Assembly (NCBI GenBank): GCA_949317995.1
Contig: OX439038.1
Span: 2,374,001 to 2,438,000, forward strand
Reading direction: 5' to 3'
Length of the DNA stretch: 64,000 nucleotides
DNA from: Acholoe squamosa
Lineage: Eukaryota > Annelida > Polychaeta > Phyllodocida > Polynoidae
The translations under genes were made by a program, and so were the position numbers. A model generated the notes under the pieces. It had not been told where the DNA came from and did not search any database. It saw only the letters and a program-made list of their open reading frames with translations. Positions 10,422 through 22,855 of this stretch are shown here, piece after piece. Numbering within the stretch: the stretch's first letter is position 1; every line of letters starts with the position of its first letter.

Positions 10422-13113
10422 GGGAGTGTTCATTTTTTAACAACAGGGGGGGTTGGTGAGTTTGAGGGGGGGCGTTAAATCTTTTGACCCCTCCTGAGGG
10501 GGGGGCGAAAAATATTTTGACTACTCTTGAGGGGGGGCGTAAAATTTTTAGACCCTTCTTGATGAGGCACGAATTGATGCGACTTGCCGTAAATACCCAA
10601 ATTGATAAGTAGTGGGGACAATTTCTCAATATATTACTTGCAGGAGAAAGTTTATACGGATATTTTTACAATGCATCAGAATGCACCATTTTCTTTCTAA
10701 AATTTCAAAATTTTTCAGGGGAATCATAATTCCAACAAGATTGTATGCAGAGCTCTCAACACTCAAGCATCTGTCGTGAATCTCACACATCTGGCGTGAT
10801 TCTCACACATTTAGGGGTTGTCTCACTCTCTCACTGTTTCTCCCGCATTTTAGACTTTGTAATTTCAGTATAAAATTTAAATAGTGAACTTGAGCATCCA
10901 TCCTCAGTTGATGTACCAAAATGCTCTAAAAATCAACAAATGAACCTCCATATTTCTCCAAATTTCCTTGGGGGCATACCCAAACCCCCTGGAACTGCAT
11001 TTATTTCAATGCACCTTGGAAATCTAGAAAATTCCAAGCTTCAGGGAAAAGTCTCACTCTTTGGCTCCATTAGAACATGAGAGCTCTGTGGTATGTGTGA
11101 CGCCTGTCACAGATGGCTCGTGCATACATGCATGCAAACTCCTCATTTTTTCAGTTTTCTCCATTATTCTAAGATCTCTCAGGGTCAATCTTTGTCCAGA
11201 TCCCATGAGATATCATTTTACCATTTTATATATATGGTGGAGTCTTTGGATACAAGGGCATCAGCCACCCTCAAAAAGCACCAAAATGCACAAATTGACG
11301 TCTCAATATTCAAAATTTTCCTGGGCTAGATACCCCCAGACCCCCTTCCCATTTTAACCTATCAATGGCAAATCAAAGAAGAGTCTTTACTTTTAATGCC
11401 TCGATTTTTTTTCGCATTCGGAATTTTCATATGTCATGGTCAGATCACGTGCTCAGTGTTCTCTCTCTCCCTAGCCTTTCCTCCCATCTCCCCTTCCCCT
11501 AACCTTTCCCCAAATCTCTCCCCTCATCTGAAGTGGGCCTAGCAAGACATACCTGACCTGGATGGCCTGACCCAGATGGCCCGACCTGTACCCACCCAGA
11601 CTGCCCCTGGACAGATCCACCTGGACAGACTCACCCAGACCAGACTGTCCCAGACCAGACAGATCTACCTGGATTGCCCCCAGACTGACCCAGATCTACC
11701 TGGATTGCCCCCAGACTGACCCAGATCTACCTGGATTGCCCCCAGACTCACCCTGGATGGATCCACCCTGACAGACCCATACTAAACCGACCTGGACTGG
11801 AAAGACCCGGACCAAATGGACTTGGACCAAATGGATCTGGACTGAACCTACCACAACAGACCCAGTCAAGACTTCAATGGGACCCAGACCAGACCGGACA
11901 GAATCAGATGGATCCAGACTGAACAGAACCACACCATACAGAACCATACGAGATGGACTCGACCGGGATAAACCTGACCCATCCAGTCATACCTCAACAA
12001 AATGCACCATTTGACTTCTCAATATTCAAAATTTTCCTAGGGGACATCTCCATATACCCTTAAGCTCCCTGAGCCAAAAACAGTGTATTGATGATGCAGG
12101 GGTAGTAAAACCTTGGGGTCAGGTGGGATGTGTGCCCCCCTGCACCATCCAGTCATACGTCACCAAAATGCACCATTTGACTTCTCAATATTCAAAGTTT
12201 TCCTGAAGGACATAGCCCCAGACCCCCCTCTGATTCTTACTCTCTATCACACATTAATCACACTAACAATAAAAAAAAAACATGCCCAAGAGTTTTAAAC
12301 ATTTGCTCAGAAACCCAAACCCCCAACCCATGTAAATGGTAAAGTTTTTGATTTGCCTGTTTGGATTGCTTTGGTTATCCCCCTCCCCCGAAGAAAATTT
12401 CCAAAGGCTGTGCTAAAAGAGCCCATTCCCTATAGTTAAGAGTCATAAAGGCCCATGTGTGTCTGCAGCAAGTTGATTCAGACTTAAAAGATCCCTCAAA
12501 TACGGTTTGCTTGCTGGCTTTAACCTAAGACCACAGAAATCAATCTTGTGATTCATCCAGATCCATGCAATGAGATCCCATTTTAACATTTTGTAGAATT
12601 TTAAACAGAGGGTATAGGGAAACCTCAAAAACCACCAGAATGCATAAATTTAGGCTCTAGATTTATAAAACTGTTTGACTGGGGTGGGTGATGCCTCCAG
12701 ACCACCCTATACTTAGCTTGTCCTGGCTGCTTTTTCCAAACAAAAGACATAAGGCTAAGTAGTGTGTGACTCGCACTGCAGCTACTGATGAAATTGGTCT
12801 TGAGAAGTGGAACCACCTTTTCAATTTCTTGCATTCCAATAGAAAAATAATTAATTGATGATAATAACTCTGGGAAGTGATACTTTTACCTTATACTTCA
12901 GTGAAACAATACAATTGAGTGTGATATGATGCTGTACAATGTGGTGCAACACAACTCGATGTTGGGGGGGGGGGGGCGTGAAATATTTTGACCCCTCCTG
13001 GGGGGGGGGCCAAAAATATTTTGGCACCTCTCAAAGGGGGGGAGGAAAATATTTTCAGGGGTCAAAACGAAAACCCACCAATCCCCCCCTGTTGTTAAAA
13101 AATGAACACTCCC
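10422..13113. mobile_element. Harbinger-like nonautonomous element, 2.69 kb
   Basis: The left end GGGAGTGTTCATTTTTTAAC, continuing AACAGGGGGGG, and its inverted copy at the right end match for over 30 bp, with TTA on both sides (10419-10421 and 13114-13116). G-rich units with TTTTGACCCCTC lie just inside each end. The interior holds at least three diverged copies of a segment with AAATGCACCATTTGACTTCT and TCAATATTCAAAATTTTCC (near 11285, 12000, 12165) and a CCAGA-rich tract at 11540-11960. No transposase ORF. Two separate short insertions are an alternative, but the matching ends and TTA favour one element. Confidence 0.65.
11540..11960. repeat. CCAGAC/CCTGGA-rich degenerate repeat
   Basis: Diverged tandem words of CCAGACTGACCCAGATCTAC type. 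One 33-bp stretch is repeated almost exactly near 11680-11750. Low-complexity, lying inside the larger Harbinger-like element; the minus-strand ORF over it is Val/Gly/Ser-rich and not a gene. Confidence 0.7.
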
Positions 13114-13117
13114 TTAT

Positions 13118-13590
13118 GAGCCCATAGTGACTTTCTGATGGGAACTTGAAATTCTGGATTTAGAATGCTTTCTCCTATTCAGTATATAAAAGGCTTATTA
13201 TTAATTAATAGTTCAAAAAGGCTGCCACATACATGCTTCTAAATGGTCTGATTGCATTCCCTGACCTCAGAAACATACTTTTTGACCTTTTATTTGTGCC
13301 TCTTAAATGAATAGAAGTTGATATTTGCAATATTCAAGATTTACTTAGAATTTTGGCAGCCATCTTGAATAACTCCATTCCCCCGAAGATGACAGGAATA
13401 CATCATGCAGGATATGGTCACCTAGATCCAATAGATCAACAAGCAACAGAGAAAAAAAAACTATATAAAGGAATATGGAACTAGCTATCTTGGTTATTGT
13501 CAGTGACATCCTCCGTTGCAGGCTGTATCTCATCTGAAAGTTAAGAAGGCTGCTCCCAATATCTTAGGGGTATCACCAGTGCATGCACTG
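13118..13590 (-). repeat. Dispersed repeat, copy 2 of an inverted pair
   Basis: Reverse complement of 3640-4155, starting right after the Harbinger-like element. Shares GTGACTTTCTGATGGGAACT, GGCAGCCATCTTGAATAAC and ACATCATGCAGGATATGGTC. Confidence 0.75.
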
Positions 13591-14156
13591 ATGTTATCAT
13601 TATATATCATATTGATTTGATAGTGCCTTTACATTGGTTTTTACCTTCAAAGGATTAATCCTATGAAAATTGAGGGCATTTTTTAGCATCAACGTCATAC
13701 GTATGGCACCCAGTGAATGGACGCACCGAGGTCTTGATGCTACCTTTCTGCTACCTCCTGATGTACCAATTTGTCCATTTTCTGCTTGGCCATTGGTTCT
13801 AAGTTTGCCAAGCAGAACCATGGAGGACACCCTGGTAAATATAGTCTGCATCTTCATCTACCCCATTTGGGGGTGTATAACATTCATCAAAAAACCTAAG
13901 AGTCTCATTTGAGAAGACGCCCTGTTAATGTAGTGACTGTCAGTGCAGTACCTTGAACAAGGTCGAGGGGTCTTACCATTCACTTCCACTTTGTTTACTA
14001 TCTTTGGTTTCGGTACTGCTGAGCGATAAAGGGGGATTGTGCAATCACCCGCCCTGTGGATGCCCACTACCTCATCTTTTACACCTGTAGATAAACTCCA
14101 TTTCATCCAAACTAGGAGAGACGCATACCAGATTCATGAACACGATTGCTAGTTAA
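13591..14156. other. No gene recognised
   Basis: Short ORFs on both strands (for example 13600-13857 minus) have no recognisable motif. The stretch may include 5' parts of the LINE that follows, but no reverse transcriptase motif could be seen. Confidence 0.4.
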
Positions 14157-15143
14157 ACACGCCGACACTGGACCATTTTCAACTTGAAGTCCTCCATCTT
14201 TGAAAATGAGGTCATGACCAACTACACCCACTTGTCTCAAGCAAGGAAGCAACCGGTAACTCTTATAATTGAGGACTTAACCTCTGAAGGCATCAAAAAG
14301 GCCTGTCCAGTAGAAGTGTTTTACTCTACAAGTTGCAAGTTTGCTCCTCTGGATATATCAAAATATGCAAGTACTACTCTCGCACTAGGTGAGTTAGGGA
14401 GATTTCCCATTGAATCCAAAATAATCATACTGAACATTCTCTATTGGCTGAGGCTTGAGCATGGAACGAAAAACCCTATTCTAAATGAGGCCTTCTCTAC
14501 CATGAAGAGTGAAAACCACCAATGGCTTAAAGATATCCAATACCTCTTGTTTAAAATTGGTTGTAAGAATGTCTGGCTCGATCCTTATGTTTGGTCAAAG
14601 TCCTCACTCAAAAACAATATAAAGAGAAGGTTAAATGATGCACATATTCAGAAATACAACCAGTACATTGATAACCCAGAGAATACTGGCAAGTGTAGAA
14701 TTATCAAGATGTGTAAAGATGATCTCAATGACATTTATGAAGAGCGTGAATACCTAACGCATACAGAATCACCTAAAATTAGAACCATTATTGCTAAACT
14801 CCGGACTGACAATAACTGTACACTTGACAGCCTGTCAAGAAGATATAGAGGAAAGAAACCTGTCAATTCTAAGTGCACATTCTGTAATGCTGTGAAAGAT
14901 GTCAATCATGTCTTCTTACATTGTAACATGCCCGAGATGAGAAACGCACGGTCAGTGTTTGAAACAAAATACCTCAAGTTCATTGATTACTATAAAAGAC
15001 AAGATGACACTAGGAAACTTTCTCAAATACTAGCAGTGGCCCCATATTGCAAATCATCTGAAAACCAAGGAGCTGTGAGCTGTATATACTCATATATAAA
15101 ATCTGTCTACAACATTGTAAATGAAAGCCTGGTGCTGACATAA
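14157..15143 (+). CDS. LINE ORF2 C-terminal fragment (CR1/L2-like)
   Basis: The frame is open from just after a stop at 14154-14156 to TAA at 15141-15143, about 328 codons with no convincing ATG start, as expected for a 5'-truncated insertion. The segment ELGRFPIESK, the following helix-rich stretch (WLRLEHGTKNP) and the terminal CTFCNAVKDVNHVFLHC zinc-knuckle-like motif are typical of the region after reverse transcriptase in CR1/L2-type non-LTR elements. No RT or endonuclease catalytic motif is present, so it cannot mobilise itself. The ORF is undamaged over this length, suggesting a fairly recent insertion. Clade assignment is by resemblance only. Confidence 0.75.
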   Translation, partial: TRRHWTIFNLKSSIFENEVMTNYTHLSQARKQPVTLIIEDLTSEGIKKACPVEVFYSTSCKFAPLDISKYASTTLALGELGRFPIESKIIILNILYWLRLEHGTKNPILNEAFSTMKSENHQWLKDIQYLLFKIGCKNVWLDPYVWSKSSLKNNIKRRLNDAHIQKYNQYIDNPENTGKCRIIKMCKDDLNDIYEEREYLTHTESPKIRTIIAKLRTDNNCTLDSLSRRYRGKKPVNSKCTFCNAVKDVNHVFLHCNMPEMRNARSVFETKYLKFIDYYKRQDDTRKLSQILAVAPYCKSSENQGAVSCIYSYIKSVYNIVNESLVLT

Positions 15144-15196
15144 GTGTACCTATACATTAGTCAATAAAGCCATCTTGAATCTTGAATCTTGAATCT
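15144..15196 (+). repeat. LINE 3' end with TTGAATC tail repeats
   Basis: After the ORF stop comes a short 3' UTR with AATAAAG at about 15163, then three CTTGAAT repeats. Short tandem repeats instead of poly(A) are typical of CR1/L2-type 3' ends and mark the right boundary of the insertion. Confidence 0.8.
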
Positions 15197-15689
15197 CTTC
15201 TCTGAGGTCTCGTGGCCTGCCAGATCTAAGATGGCTGCACCCGCAATCCTCTGTTTGTGAACACTGATTTCAGTCCTCTCGCCTTCCAGTCATGACGGAC
15301 CATCCTGAGAGATGGGGAACGACTGCGCAGCTACCATGTGTTACTAATCTCTCTGTGCTGCTGCACAGAGGGAGTTCATGGTGTTTGCTTTTACAAGATG
15401 TTAGAAAGCTGTGAGTCATCTAACATCAAGTTGTTAAACTAGTGATTGATTCGTTACTTGTGATTAAGAACGGCTGGTGTCAAGTGCGTTGACAATAAAG
15501 TTTTAACTGGAACCTGTTAAAGTGTTTGTTTGTTATCTATCTAAGGATTCGAGTAGTACCTAGTGTTGGGAACACTACACTTATATTGATGTGCAGTTTT
15601 TTTCCCACTTAAACAGATATATCTTTCCCCAATCCTCCTCAAATGGGTTGACAAATGTGAACTGTTAATAATACCTGTCATACTGATTC
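15197..15689. other. No gene recognised
   Basis: Single-copy-looking sequence between the LINE and the receptor pseudogene. It may hold 5' sequence of the receptor gene, but no signal peptide or intact exon was found. Confidence 0.4.
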
Positions 15690-15896
15690 TGTCGCACAAT
15701 CAGACAGAAAGAGTAGATTGTGAGAGTGGAATGCACCTGAGCTCCAGTTAAAGTGGCTTCACCTAGACCACAACAGTCTGAGAGTGATGCCCTGCAAACT
15801 CACAAAGTTACCTAACCTGTGGGAGCTGTATCTGAGTCATAGCATGCTACATAGGATAGACTGTGACTTGTCAGAGCTAAGACAGCTGAAATACCA

Positions 15897-16200
15897 CACT
15901 GAAAACATGGAAGATCCGAAACTAGTCAGCGGTGACCACTTTAGGTCCTCAAGTTGACGATACCTAAAACTACAGCTTTAGGTAGTCAAAATGATGACTT
16001 TAGGTCATCATCCTGACAACCTGAGTCATCAGGATGACAATACTGACAGTACAGAGTCGTCATATTGATGACTCAGGTCGTCAGGATGAGGACTTAAAGT
16101 CATCATTTTGACTACCTAACGCTGTAGTTTTAGGTATTGTCAAATTGAGGACCTAAAGTGGTCACGGCTGACTAGTTTCAGAACTTCTAGGTTTTCAGTG
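15897..16200. mobile_element. Foldback MITE inserted in the LRR array
   Basis: A 304-bp imperfect palindrome from CACTGAAAAC to GTTTTCAGTG. The arms contain GGTGACCACTTTAGGTCCTC and its complement, then alternating words of the type GATGACTTTAGGTCATCAT. It lies between two LRR units and adds to inactivation of the receptor copy. Class not identified. Confidence 0.8.
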
Positions 16201-17691
16201 CAGACCATATTCATTCATGACCTTTCCCTGTGCTCTCACAATGTTACCTCACCTGGTGGACCTAAATCTCAGTAATAATCAGTTGAAATAATAGATTGTG
16301 ACATGTCACAGATGAGATGGCTGCATTACCTGCATCAGCATCACAATTTATAAAGGTATTTTCAGTGTGAACTCACAAAGTTACCTGACCTGTATCAGCT
16401 GAATCTTAGTTATAACAAGCTCCATACAATACACTGTGACACGTCACAGCTGAGACAGCTGCATGCCTTGTATTTGGACCACAACTCATTGACATCCTTT
16501 CCATGTGAACTGACAAATTCATCTAACCTAGAGAGCTTAAATCTCAGTAACAATAAGATTTAAGTTATAAACTGTGATATGTCAGGGCTGTACCTCAACT
16601 ACCTGTATCTGAATAACAACTCACTTCTTTTCCCTGTGAACTCACAAAGTTACCTAGCCTGGACAATCTGTATCTCAGTCATAACAAGATTCATGAAATA
16701 TGCTGTGACTTGTCACAGCTGTGGCAGCTGCATTTCCTGTATCTGGATCAAAACTTAAGGACATATTTTCCCTGTGAACTCACAATATTACAGCACCTGG
16801 TGGAGCTGAATCTCAGAAATAATCAGCTTGAAGTAATAGATTGTGACACATCAGAGCTGAGACAGCTTGGCACACTGTATCTGACCTTTCCCTGTAAACT
16901 CACAAGGGCACCCACATTGTCTAGCCTGAGTGTGTCATACAATGACATTGAGTCCACTGATTGTAGCATTATGCAATCTGTGAGATCTATAGATTTAATC
17001 TACGATTACTTGAAGACCTTGGCTCCATTTAGAGGGGTAAAGAAGTTAGATGTGACTAATAATTTAGTTACCAATTTTTCAAATGAGGCTGGACTAAAAG
17101 TCACATGTCCGCAATCATTACATGGCCAAAACCCAGGGCATCAGGTAATCATCAGCCGTTCAGACTGTCATGTGAGGCATATATGAGTGCTGAGCTGCCA
17201 CAAACCTTGCCAGCTTTGCACTATTTTGACAGCTTCTATGAGTTATACTTCACAAACAGGCGTATTACATCCCTCACCTTCAGGCCATACATGTTAAGTA
17301 CATCAAAGCAACATTTAGTCACAGTTCCATCACTGAGATTACAATGGAAGCTCTAAAGGTACTCGCTAAGAATACAAAGGTACTTCATCTCAACAACAAC
17401 AAACCGAGGTGGTTGCCCAAAGATATGATGAGTATAAATTCAAAAAATCTAGAGGAAGTTCGTCGGGATAATAATCCTTGGGATTGTGGAGATTGTCGAA
17501 CATTGCCTTTAAGTGAATTTATAGATGACAAGGAGCATATCATCATAAATAGGAATTTGATCAGATGTAAATGTCCAGCTAAAATGAGCAACCGAATAGT
17601 TACAGATATTGACAGGGAGTTTTTCTGTCAGTCGGAGGGAAATGACAACACACTATTTATAACACTCATAACTATCAGCTGTATAATAGTA

Positions 17692-17726
17692 GTAGTAGTA
17701 GTAGTAGTAATAGTAGCAGTATCAAG
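17692..17726 (+). repeat. (GTA)n run inside the receptor transmembrane segment
   Basis: A near-perfect trinucleotide run encodes a string of seven valines within the membrane helix. The repeat length is a multiple of three, so expansion keeps the frame and the hydrophobicity. Confidence 0.9.
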
Positions 17727-18071
17727 CTTAATTAGCTATTGTAAAAGGAAAAAAGTAAGGGAAGGTATGCAGTCAGATATACAACATGATAATAGAGCTA
17801 GACTTCTGCACGAACAGAATGACAAGCGGAAAGAGTTTGACATCTTTGTGTCATATGTTACAGGGGATGAGCAGTATGTGGGTGAATGGCTCATACCAGA
17901 ACTAGAGAGGCGAGGGTTTGCTTCCATAGGGTACACTTTCTGGGCGGAATGCCAATCCATATTAACATGCTTCAATGTATAATCAAAAGTAAGCGCACTC
18001 TGATATTTTTCTCCAAGACCTTCCTAGAGAGTAATTACTGTAAGTATGACTTGACCTTGCCCAGTCAATAG

Positions 18072-19372
18072 ATATTGATGAGGGTAGACATATTTAAATA
18101 GGCATAAAGGTAAGTTTAGAGTGCCAACATCAGAAAATGTTGTTTAAATTGTAGGATAAATCTCATGAATACAGCAAATGAGCACAGTAAAACTTCTATT
18201 ATAATGAATATAAGCCGGCCTCAAATATAAGCCTGCCCCGAATATGAGCATGGTCAATTAACCACTTGAAATCATTATAAGCCCGGGCTTGTAATCGAGG
18301 AAATACGGTATATGTTATGAATAATGGTACAATCTTTTCATGAGGAAAAAATGAAAAAAAAACGGATTTCTCTTTTGAACTATCTTTATTTATTATGAGG
18401 TGAAGGAAATATTCTAACACTATTCCAGCACTGTATCTTACAATCATCTGTATATTGTAATATATATTACACAACAAACACATATGAATACACTGTATAC
18501 ACACAGAACCGCACTCACCATTCATTCATAATATATCATGACACCCCGCCGATAAGGCGCACCCCTAATATAAGACACACCTAGAGTTATGTCATCTTTT
18601 ACAAATAAAAGATGACATAACTTTTGTACTGATAAATGGATTTTCAAAATTAAAAAAACAAAAACAAACATGAGTAGCATGAAGCTCACAACACGCCCTT
18701 CTAAATACCACTCTACATGAGTTGGAAAGTATTGAAAAGATTGAAAAGATTTCAAAATAATGCCCTCGCCTATAAGGCGCATCTGGAGCCCATCATCGCG
18801 TACAAGACGCGTCTTATATGCAGGATATTATGGTAGATTGGTTTACCATCTTAGACTACTGAAAAATGCTGTGTATAAGTCGCGGCTTATAGACCATTTC
18901 AGGGACCTTCTGCAGCTTATAGCATCTCCACAAAGTCAGGGTGTGGCTTATGGGCGGGGTTTTGAATATATATAATATAGTAAGGAATGGGAACCATTTC
19001 AGGCCTCGGGAGTGGCTTACACCATTCTCCTAAAGTCAGAGTGTGGCTTATTCGCTAGGTTTTACAGTACATAATGTCACAGTTATGGAATGCATCAGTC
19101 AGAAGCTATGCTGGAAATACCAGGGTTTCCTTCACATATATCTCTGTAAAATACATAAACATCTTTAATAAATAGAAAATATTGATTTAATCTCTTGTTC
19201 TAATCTTTATAAACTGCAGTATATATCGTTAAGCGTACGGGTGCTTATATATATCGTAATATCAGTTTATCACCATAGTAACATGTCTATACTATATTAG
19301 TCACTGTCTAAGGTGCCATATCTATATTGACCATATTGAAAGTGATTATATATAGCTATGATTTCTCTTTTC
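18072..19372. other. No gene; diverged TATAAG-type repeats
   Basis: Contains several diverged copies of a dispersed repeat with words such as ATATAAGCCTGCCCCGAATA, CGATAAGGCGCACCCCTAA and GTCGCGGCTTATAGACCATT (about 18205-18310, 18540-18590 and 18765-19070). Related text is at 21445-21655, 43900-44100 and 48055-48270. No coding exon seen. Confidence 0.6.
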
Positions 19373-19376
19373 TTAA

Positions 19377-19569
19377 CCCTTTGAGGGCCGCTAATGCATT
19401 AAGGCATCATGCCTATTGGTCATCATGCCGACTGAACACAGCCATGTCGAGGGCTACATTCATGAATTATACTGACCCTACTGGGCTGATACACCTCCTG
19501 AGGGTCGGCCATGATGCTCATGATGATCAATGGGCATGATGCACTCCTAAATCACGCACTTGTAAAGGG
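19377..19569. mobile_element. TTAA-flanked foldback (piggyBac-like MITE)
   Basis: TTAA at 19373-19376 and 19570-19573 flanks a 193-bp element that starts CCCTTTGAGGGCCGCTAATG and ends TGTAAAGGG. Inside are GCATCATGCC and its complement around a GACC centre. TTAA targets and CCC termini are piggyBac hallmarks; no transposase is present. Confidence 0.75.
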
Positions 19570-19672
19570 TTAAATTTACATTTTCAATATACTGATCCAA
19601 TCTGTTCCACTTTTATAGATCCAGGCACCTACATTTTACAAAATACATATGTATATACATGAGATAACTGAT

Positions 19673-19839
19673 GGGCCATCCACAAATGACGTCATGCCGG
19701 AAGGGAGGGGGGGGGAAGGCCCGGCAAGACGGAATAAATTCTCTGTATACCTTCAGCGTTGTAAAATTAACAAAAAGCATGATGAAGAGGGCGGGTCAAA
19801 GAATGGTCAAATTTGGCATGATGTCATTTATGGATGGCC
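19673..19839. mobile_element. Short MITE with GGGCCATCC ends, copy 1
   Basis: Inverted ends GGGCCATCCACAAATGACGT and ATGTCATTTATGGATGGCC, flanked by CTGAT on both sides. The interior GTATACCTTCAGCGTTGTAAA matches the copy at 33591-33751 in reverse. Confidence 0.7.
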
Positions 19840-20224
19840 TCTGATCACCAACAAAATATCTTCTTAAACTAAAACACTATTCCATGTATATCTAACACAT
19901 GTATTTCTAACATAGTACCTTGTACATAAGGTACATCCCATATACCATACAAGACTTCATTGATGCCAGACCTATAGCAAGGTTTCTTGTTAATGTGTAG
20001 GCATGGCCATGACAGTTCTGATCTCGGAATATCTTGCGATATTTGATTAGGTACCATACTTCAAAAACTACATTGTTTTTGCCAGATCAGAACCGGAAGT
20101 CTCTGAAGTCAACATGCATGTGCTGAGCTCAGAAGAAGTTCGGTCCCAAAACGACATTATTTATAAGGCACAGCCAAAGGTCGGTTTAGAGCAGTTTGGT
20201 ATTAATCTAATGTGATTCTACCCC

Positions 20225-20323
20225 AATTATAGTAACACGCGGGCTTTTTCGCTGAAAACAAATTCTGACCCCCCGCTCAAACCCACCAGCCCCCTCCCCT
20301 GTTGTTAAAAAATGATCACTCCC
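20225..20323. mobile_element. Right-end fragment of a Harbinger-like MITE
   Basis: Ends CCCCTGTTGTTAAAAAATGA then TCACTCCC followed by TTA, as in the copies at 34438-34747 and 36275-36534. The left end is missing or unrecognisable. Confidence 0.65.
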
Positions 20324-20814
20324 TTATTACAGGTTATACCAATCTTTTTCAATGGCTTTTGGTATCACAAGTCTACACAACTGTCTGAATTCTGTCTATA
20401 TCAATACCTAAACCTCTATTTCAGTAAGTAACATCTGTATTGTAACCACACCATGAGTTTAAAAGTTTGCCAAAAGATTTTAGAATCGCACAGCTTTTGT
20501 TTGTGACAGTGATTAAATTTGTCTTGAAACCACAAAACAAAAAAGCAAAAAAAAAAAACCACAAAAACCCCACAAAAGAAATAATAGAAAATCTTATTTT
20601 GGGTAAAAATGCTTGTCTGAGGTAGGTCGATATTGAAAGGCTTGCTAATGGTTTCACTAAATCAGGATTAAAAAAAAATTGATGATCTAAAATACAAATC
20701 TTTAAAAGACCAATATATCTGAGTTCATTGTATTGCTTAACATGTCCTAGTGATATAATATATTGATGATTCAAATACAGTATAATCAAACTTTCCTATG
20801 TTAAGCTCTTAGGG

Positions 20815-21200
20815 TTCTAATGCAAGATTGCATCATGCTAATTGGACCAATTGGACAGCATGATGCACAAATGACGTCCTGGCGGCTCTTTATTGGTGCT
20901 TAATGAGGAACCTACAGGAGTCACATGATTTAGCCTCTATGTTTGACATGATACATTAATGCAGTTCGGGTGAGTTACTCACCCAGGACATGATTCATTA
21001 ATGCAGTTCTGGTGAGTTGCTCACCCAGGACATGATACATTAATGCAGTTCTGGTGAGTTACTCACCCAGGACATGATTCATTAATGCAGTTCTGGTGAG
21101 TTACTCACCCAGGACATGATACATTAATGCAGTTCTGGTGAGTTACTCACCCAGGACATGATACATTAATGCAGTTCTGGTGAGTTACTCACCGAGGATT
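20815..21200. repeat. Foldback remnant expanded into a 42-bp minisatellite
   Basis: A diverged TTAA-family start (TGCAAGATTGCATCATGCTA) is followed at about 20949-21200 by six copies of a 42-bp unit containing CATTAATGCAGTTCTGGTGA and GTTACTCACC. Each unit holds the small palindrome GGTGAGTTACTCACC found at the centre of intact family members. Confidence 0.8.
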
Positions 21201-22855
21201 CATTTGTGACCAAATGGCATCTTGCATCAATAATATTGAAAGGGTGAGAACATTATCACATAAACAAACCAAGTCTAATACCTTACATCTATGGTATGTA
21301 TGGTAACTGAAATGAACACATGGCTTAGCTAATACATTTGTACCTCAAACTATTGTTTTACTACATAATTACCTTAATACATAAAACTACATCTAACATA
21401 GAGCACAGCCACACCTTTTGACAATCAGTGTATACAGTAAATTCTCTTGTATAACCCTCACCCTCTTATAAGCCGCACCCCTGAGTTTAGAGGGAACTAT
21501 AAGCCCTACTTGTTGCTTGGAAATTGTAGTTTTAGTACTGTTCTATAGTGCCAAATACCCTCCTATAAGCCACACCCCTTCTTTTGCCTGATACTGTAAG
21601 CCTAATTATGATTTGGGTTCTGGTATTAACTGCAGCTGATACGGGAGAATTTACGGTATACATGATAATACATATTGCTTTGAAGTATCACCGTATTCAA
21701 CATAATTAACTTAATTAATGTACAGTGCTCCGAACAAATGTCGAGAATATCTATTGATACTCAACAGTTTACTTGGGTTCCAAGGTGGAATATTCTGTGG
21801 TCATCACCAACAGCCTTTACACAGTACCCAATGGTAATTCAGTAATAAAGGCAAAAGTTTATAAAAAAACAAAATAAAATTCATAATACCATGACTTAAT
21901 TGATCAGCTGCTTGTGATGCAATTGAACAATTTCCTCTTTTACACTTTAACTTAGATCTACCAGGGTTCTGCCAGGGAAGGAGGAGTCAGTCTCCAGTGA
22001 TCAGTGTGAAAGACTTTTTGTGGGATTTGAGACATTTCCACCACCATACTTAAACCTGATATTTTACATGACTATATGCTGGGCACCACTACCCCACATC
22101 CTGAAGTGGGCGGCATAGGATTTTCAAAATTAATACAAACAAAAATGACAACAACACACACACACAAATAAACAACAACTATGTGGTCCTCAGAATACCC
22201 CCACATTCTCTCCAGTGATTAAGGGAAGCTTTTAATCAAGTATTATGGCAACCCCCATCCTTCCAACAGCTATCCTTCTACCTTCCTCCCTTCTATGTGG
22301 GTCTAAAAAGATCTGCTACTTATAGCTCACATAGCTATTACCAGCTGGGGGCGGCCATTAGACCCTGACGGCACTATGACTAACACCTCCAGCCCCCGAC
22401 TCTGCAGTATATGCCAGGGATGCCTCCCATTGGTCAATAATACAATAGCCATGTTCCGTATATGGGTCAGGTCGCCAGAAAGCAGTAGATTTTGTGTTTT
22501 TGGGTCATTTTGGACTCTTATGGCTCTAGAGAAAGAAGTTGCAAATCAATCTTGTTTTACATAGACTCATTTGATAGATAACACTTAGGGCTATCAGAAA
22601 GATGTAAATTTGTGGCCATCCATCAAAAACTCTCAGACTTATAGCTTGCCGAAGTGAGAAAAACAGTCAAATTTGTTCTTTTTTGATTTTTTTGTACTTT
22701 TTACAAATGTTCTGTATTGAATAAAGAACATCTGGAGTAACCCAAGGTTATTTTTTGTATTGTATATGATCATAGGTATCATTCCCATCAGGTTTGAACA
22801 TGTTACTGAGTGAGGATTTCTCATTGTTTGTCTTTGAAAATGGAAATCTGTAATT
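21201..22855. other. No gene recognised; one TATAAG-type repeat
   Basis: About 21445-21655 holds diverged copies of the TATAAGCCGCACCC repeat. The remainder gave no exon with splice sites and protein similarity that I could recognise. Confidence 0.4.

Larger units (their letters stand above)
15690..18071 (+). pseudogene. Toll-like receptor pseudogene (LRR, TM, broken TIR)
   Basis: Repeated LRR coding text (LxxLYLxxN, FPCELT, IDCDTSELRQL) runs from about 15720 to 17400 in changing frames, with in-frame stops, for example in the 16285 and 16560 repeats. From 17344 an open frame gives a C-terminal LRR cap (NNPWDCGDC with later CKC and FFCQ), a transmembrane segment at about 17650-17740, a basic stop-transfer and the start of a TIR domain (FDIFVSYVTGDE). 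The frame is then lost: box-2 text (VCFHRVHFLGGMP) continues in a different frame and ends at 18071, before the box-3 region. In function Toll-like receptors sense ligands outside the cell and signal through cytosolic TIR; this copy cannot. No signal peptide was found. Confidence 0.85.

Noticed and set aside
11696-11947. 83-codon minus-strand ORF
   Set aside because: Low-complexity Val/Gly/Ser text from the CCAGA repeat tract.
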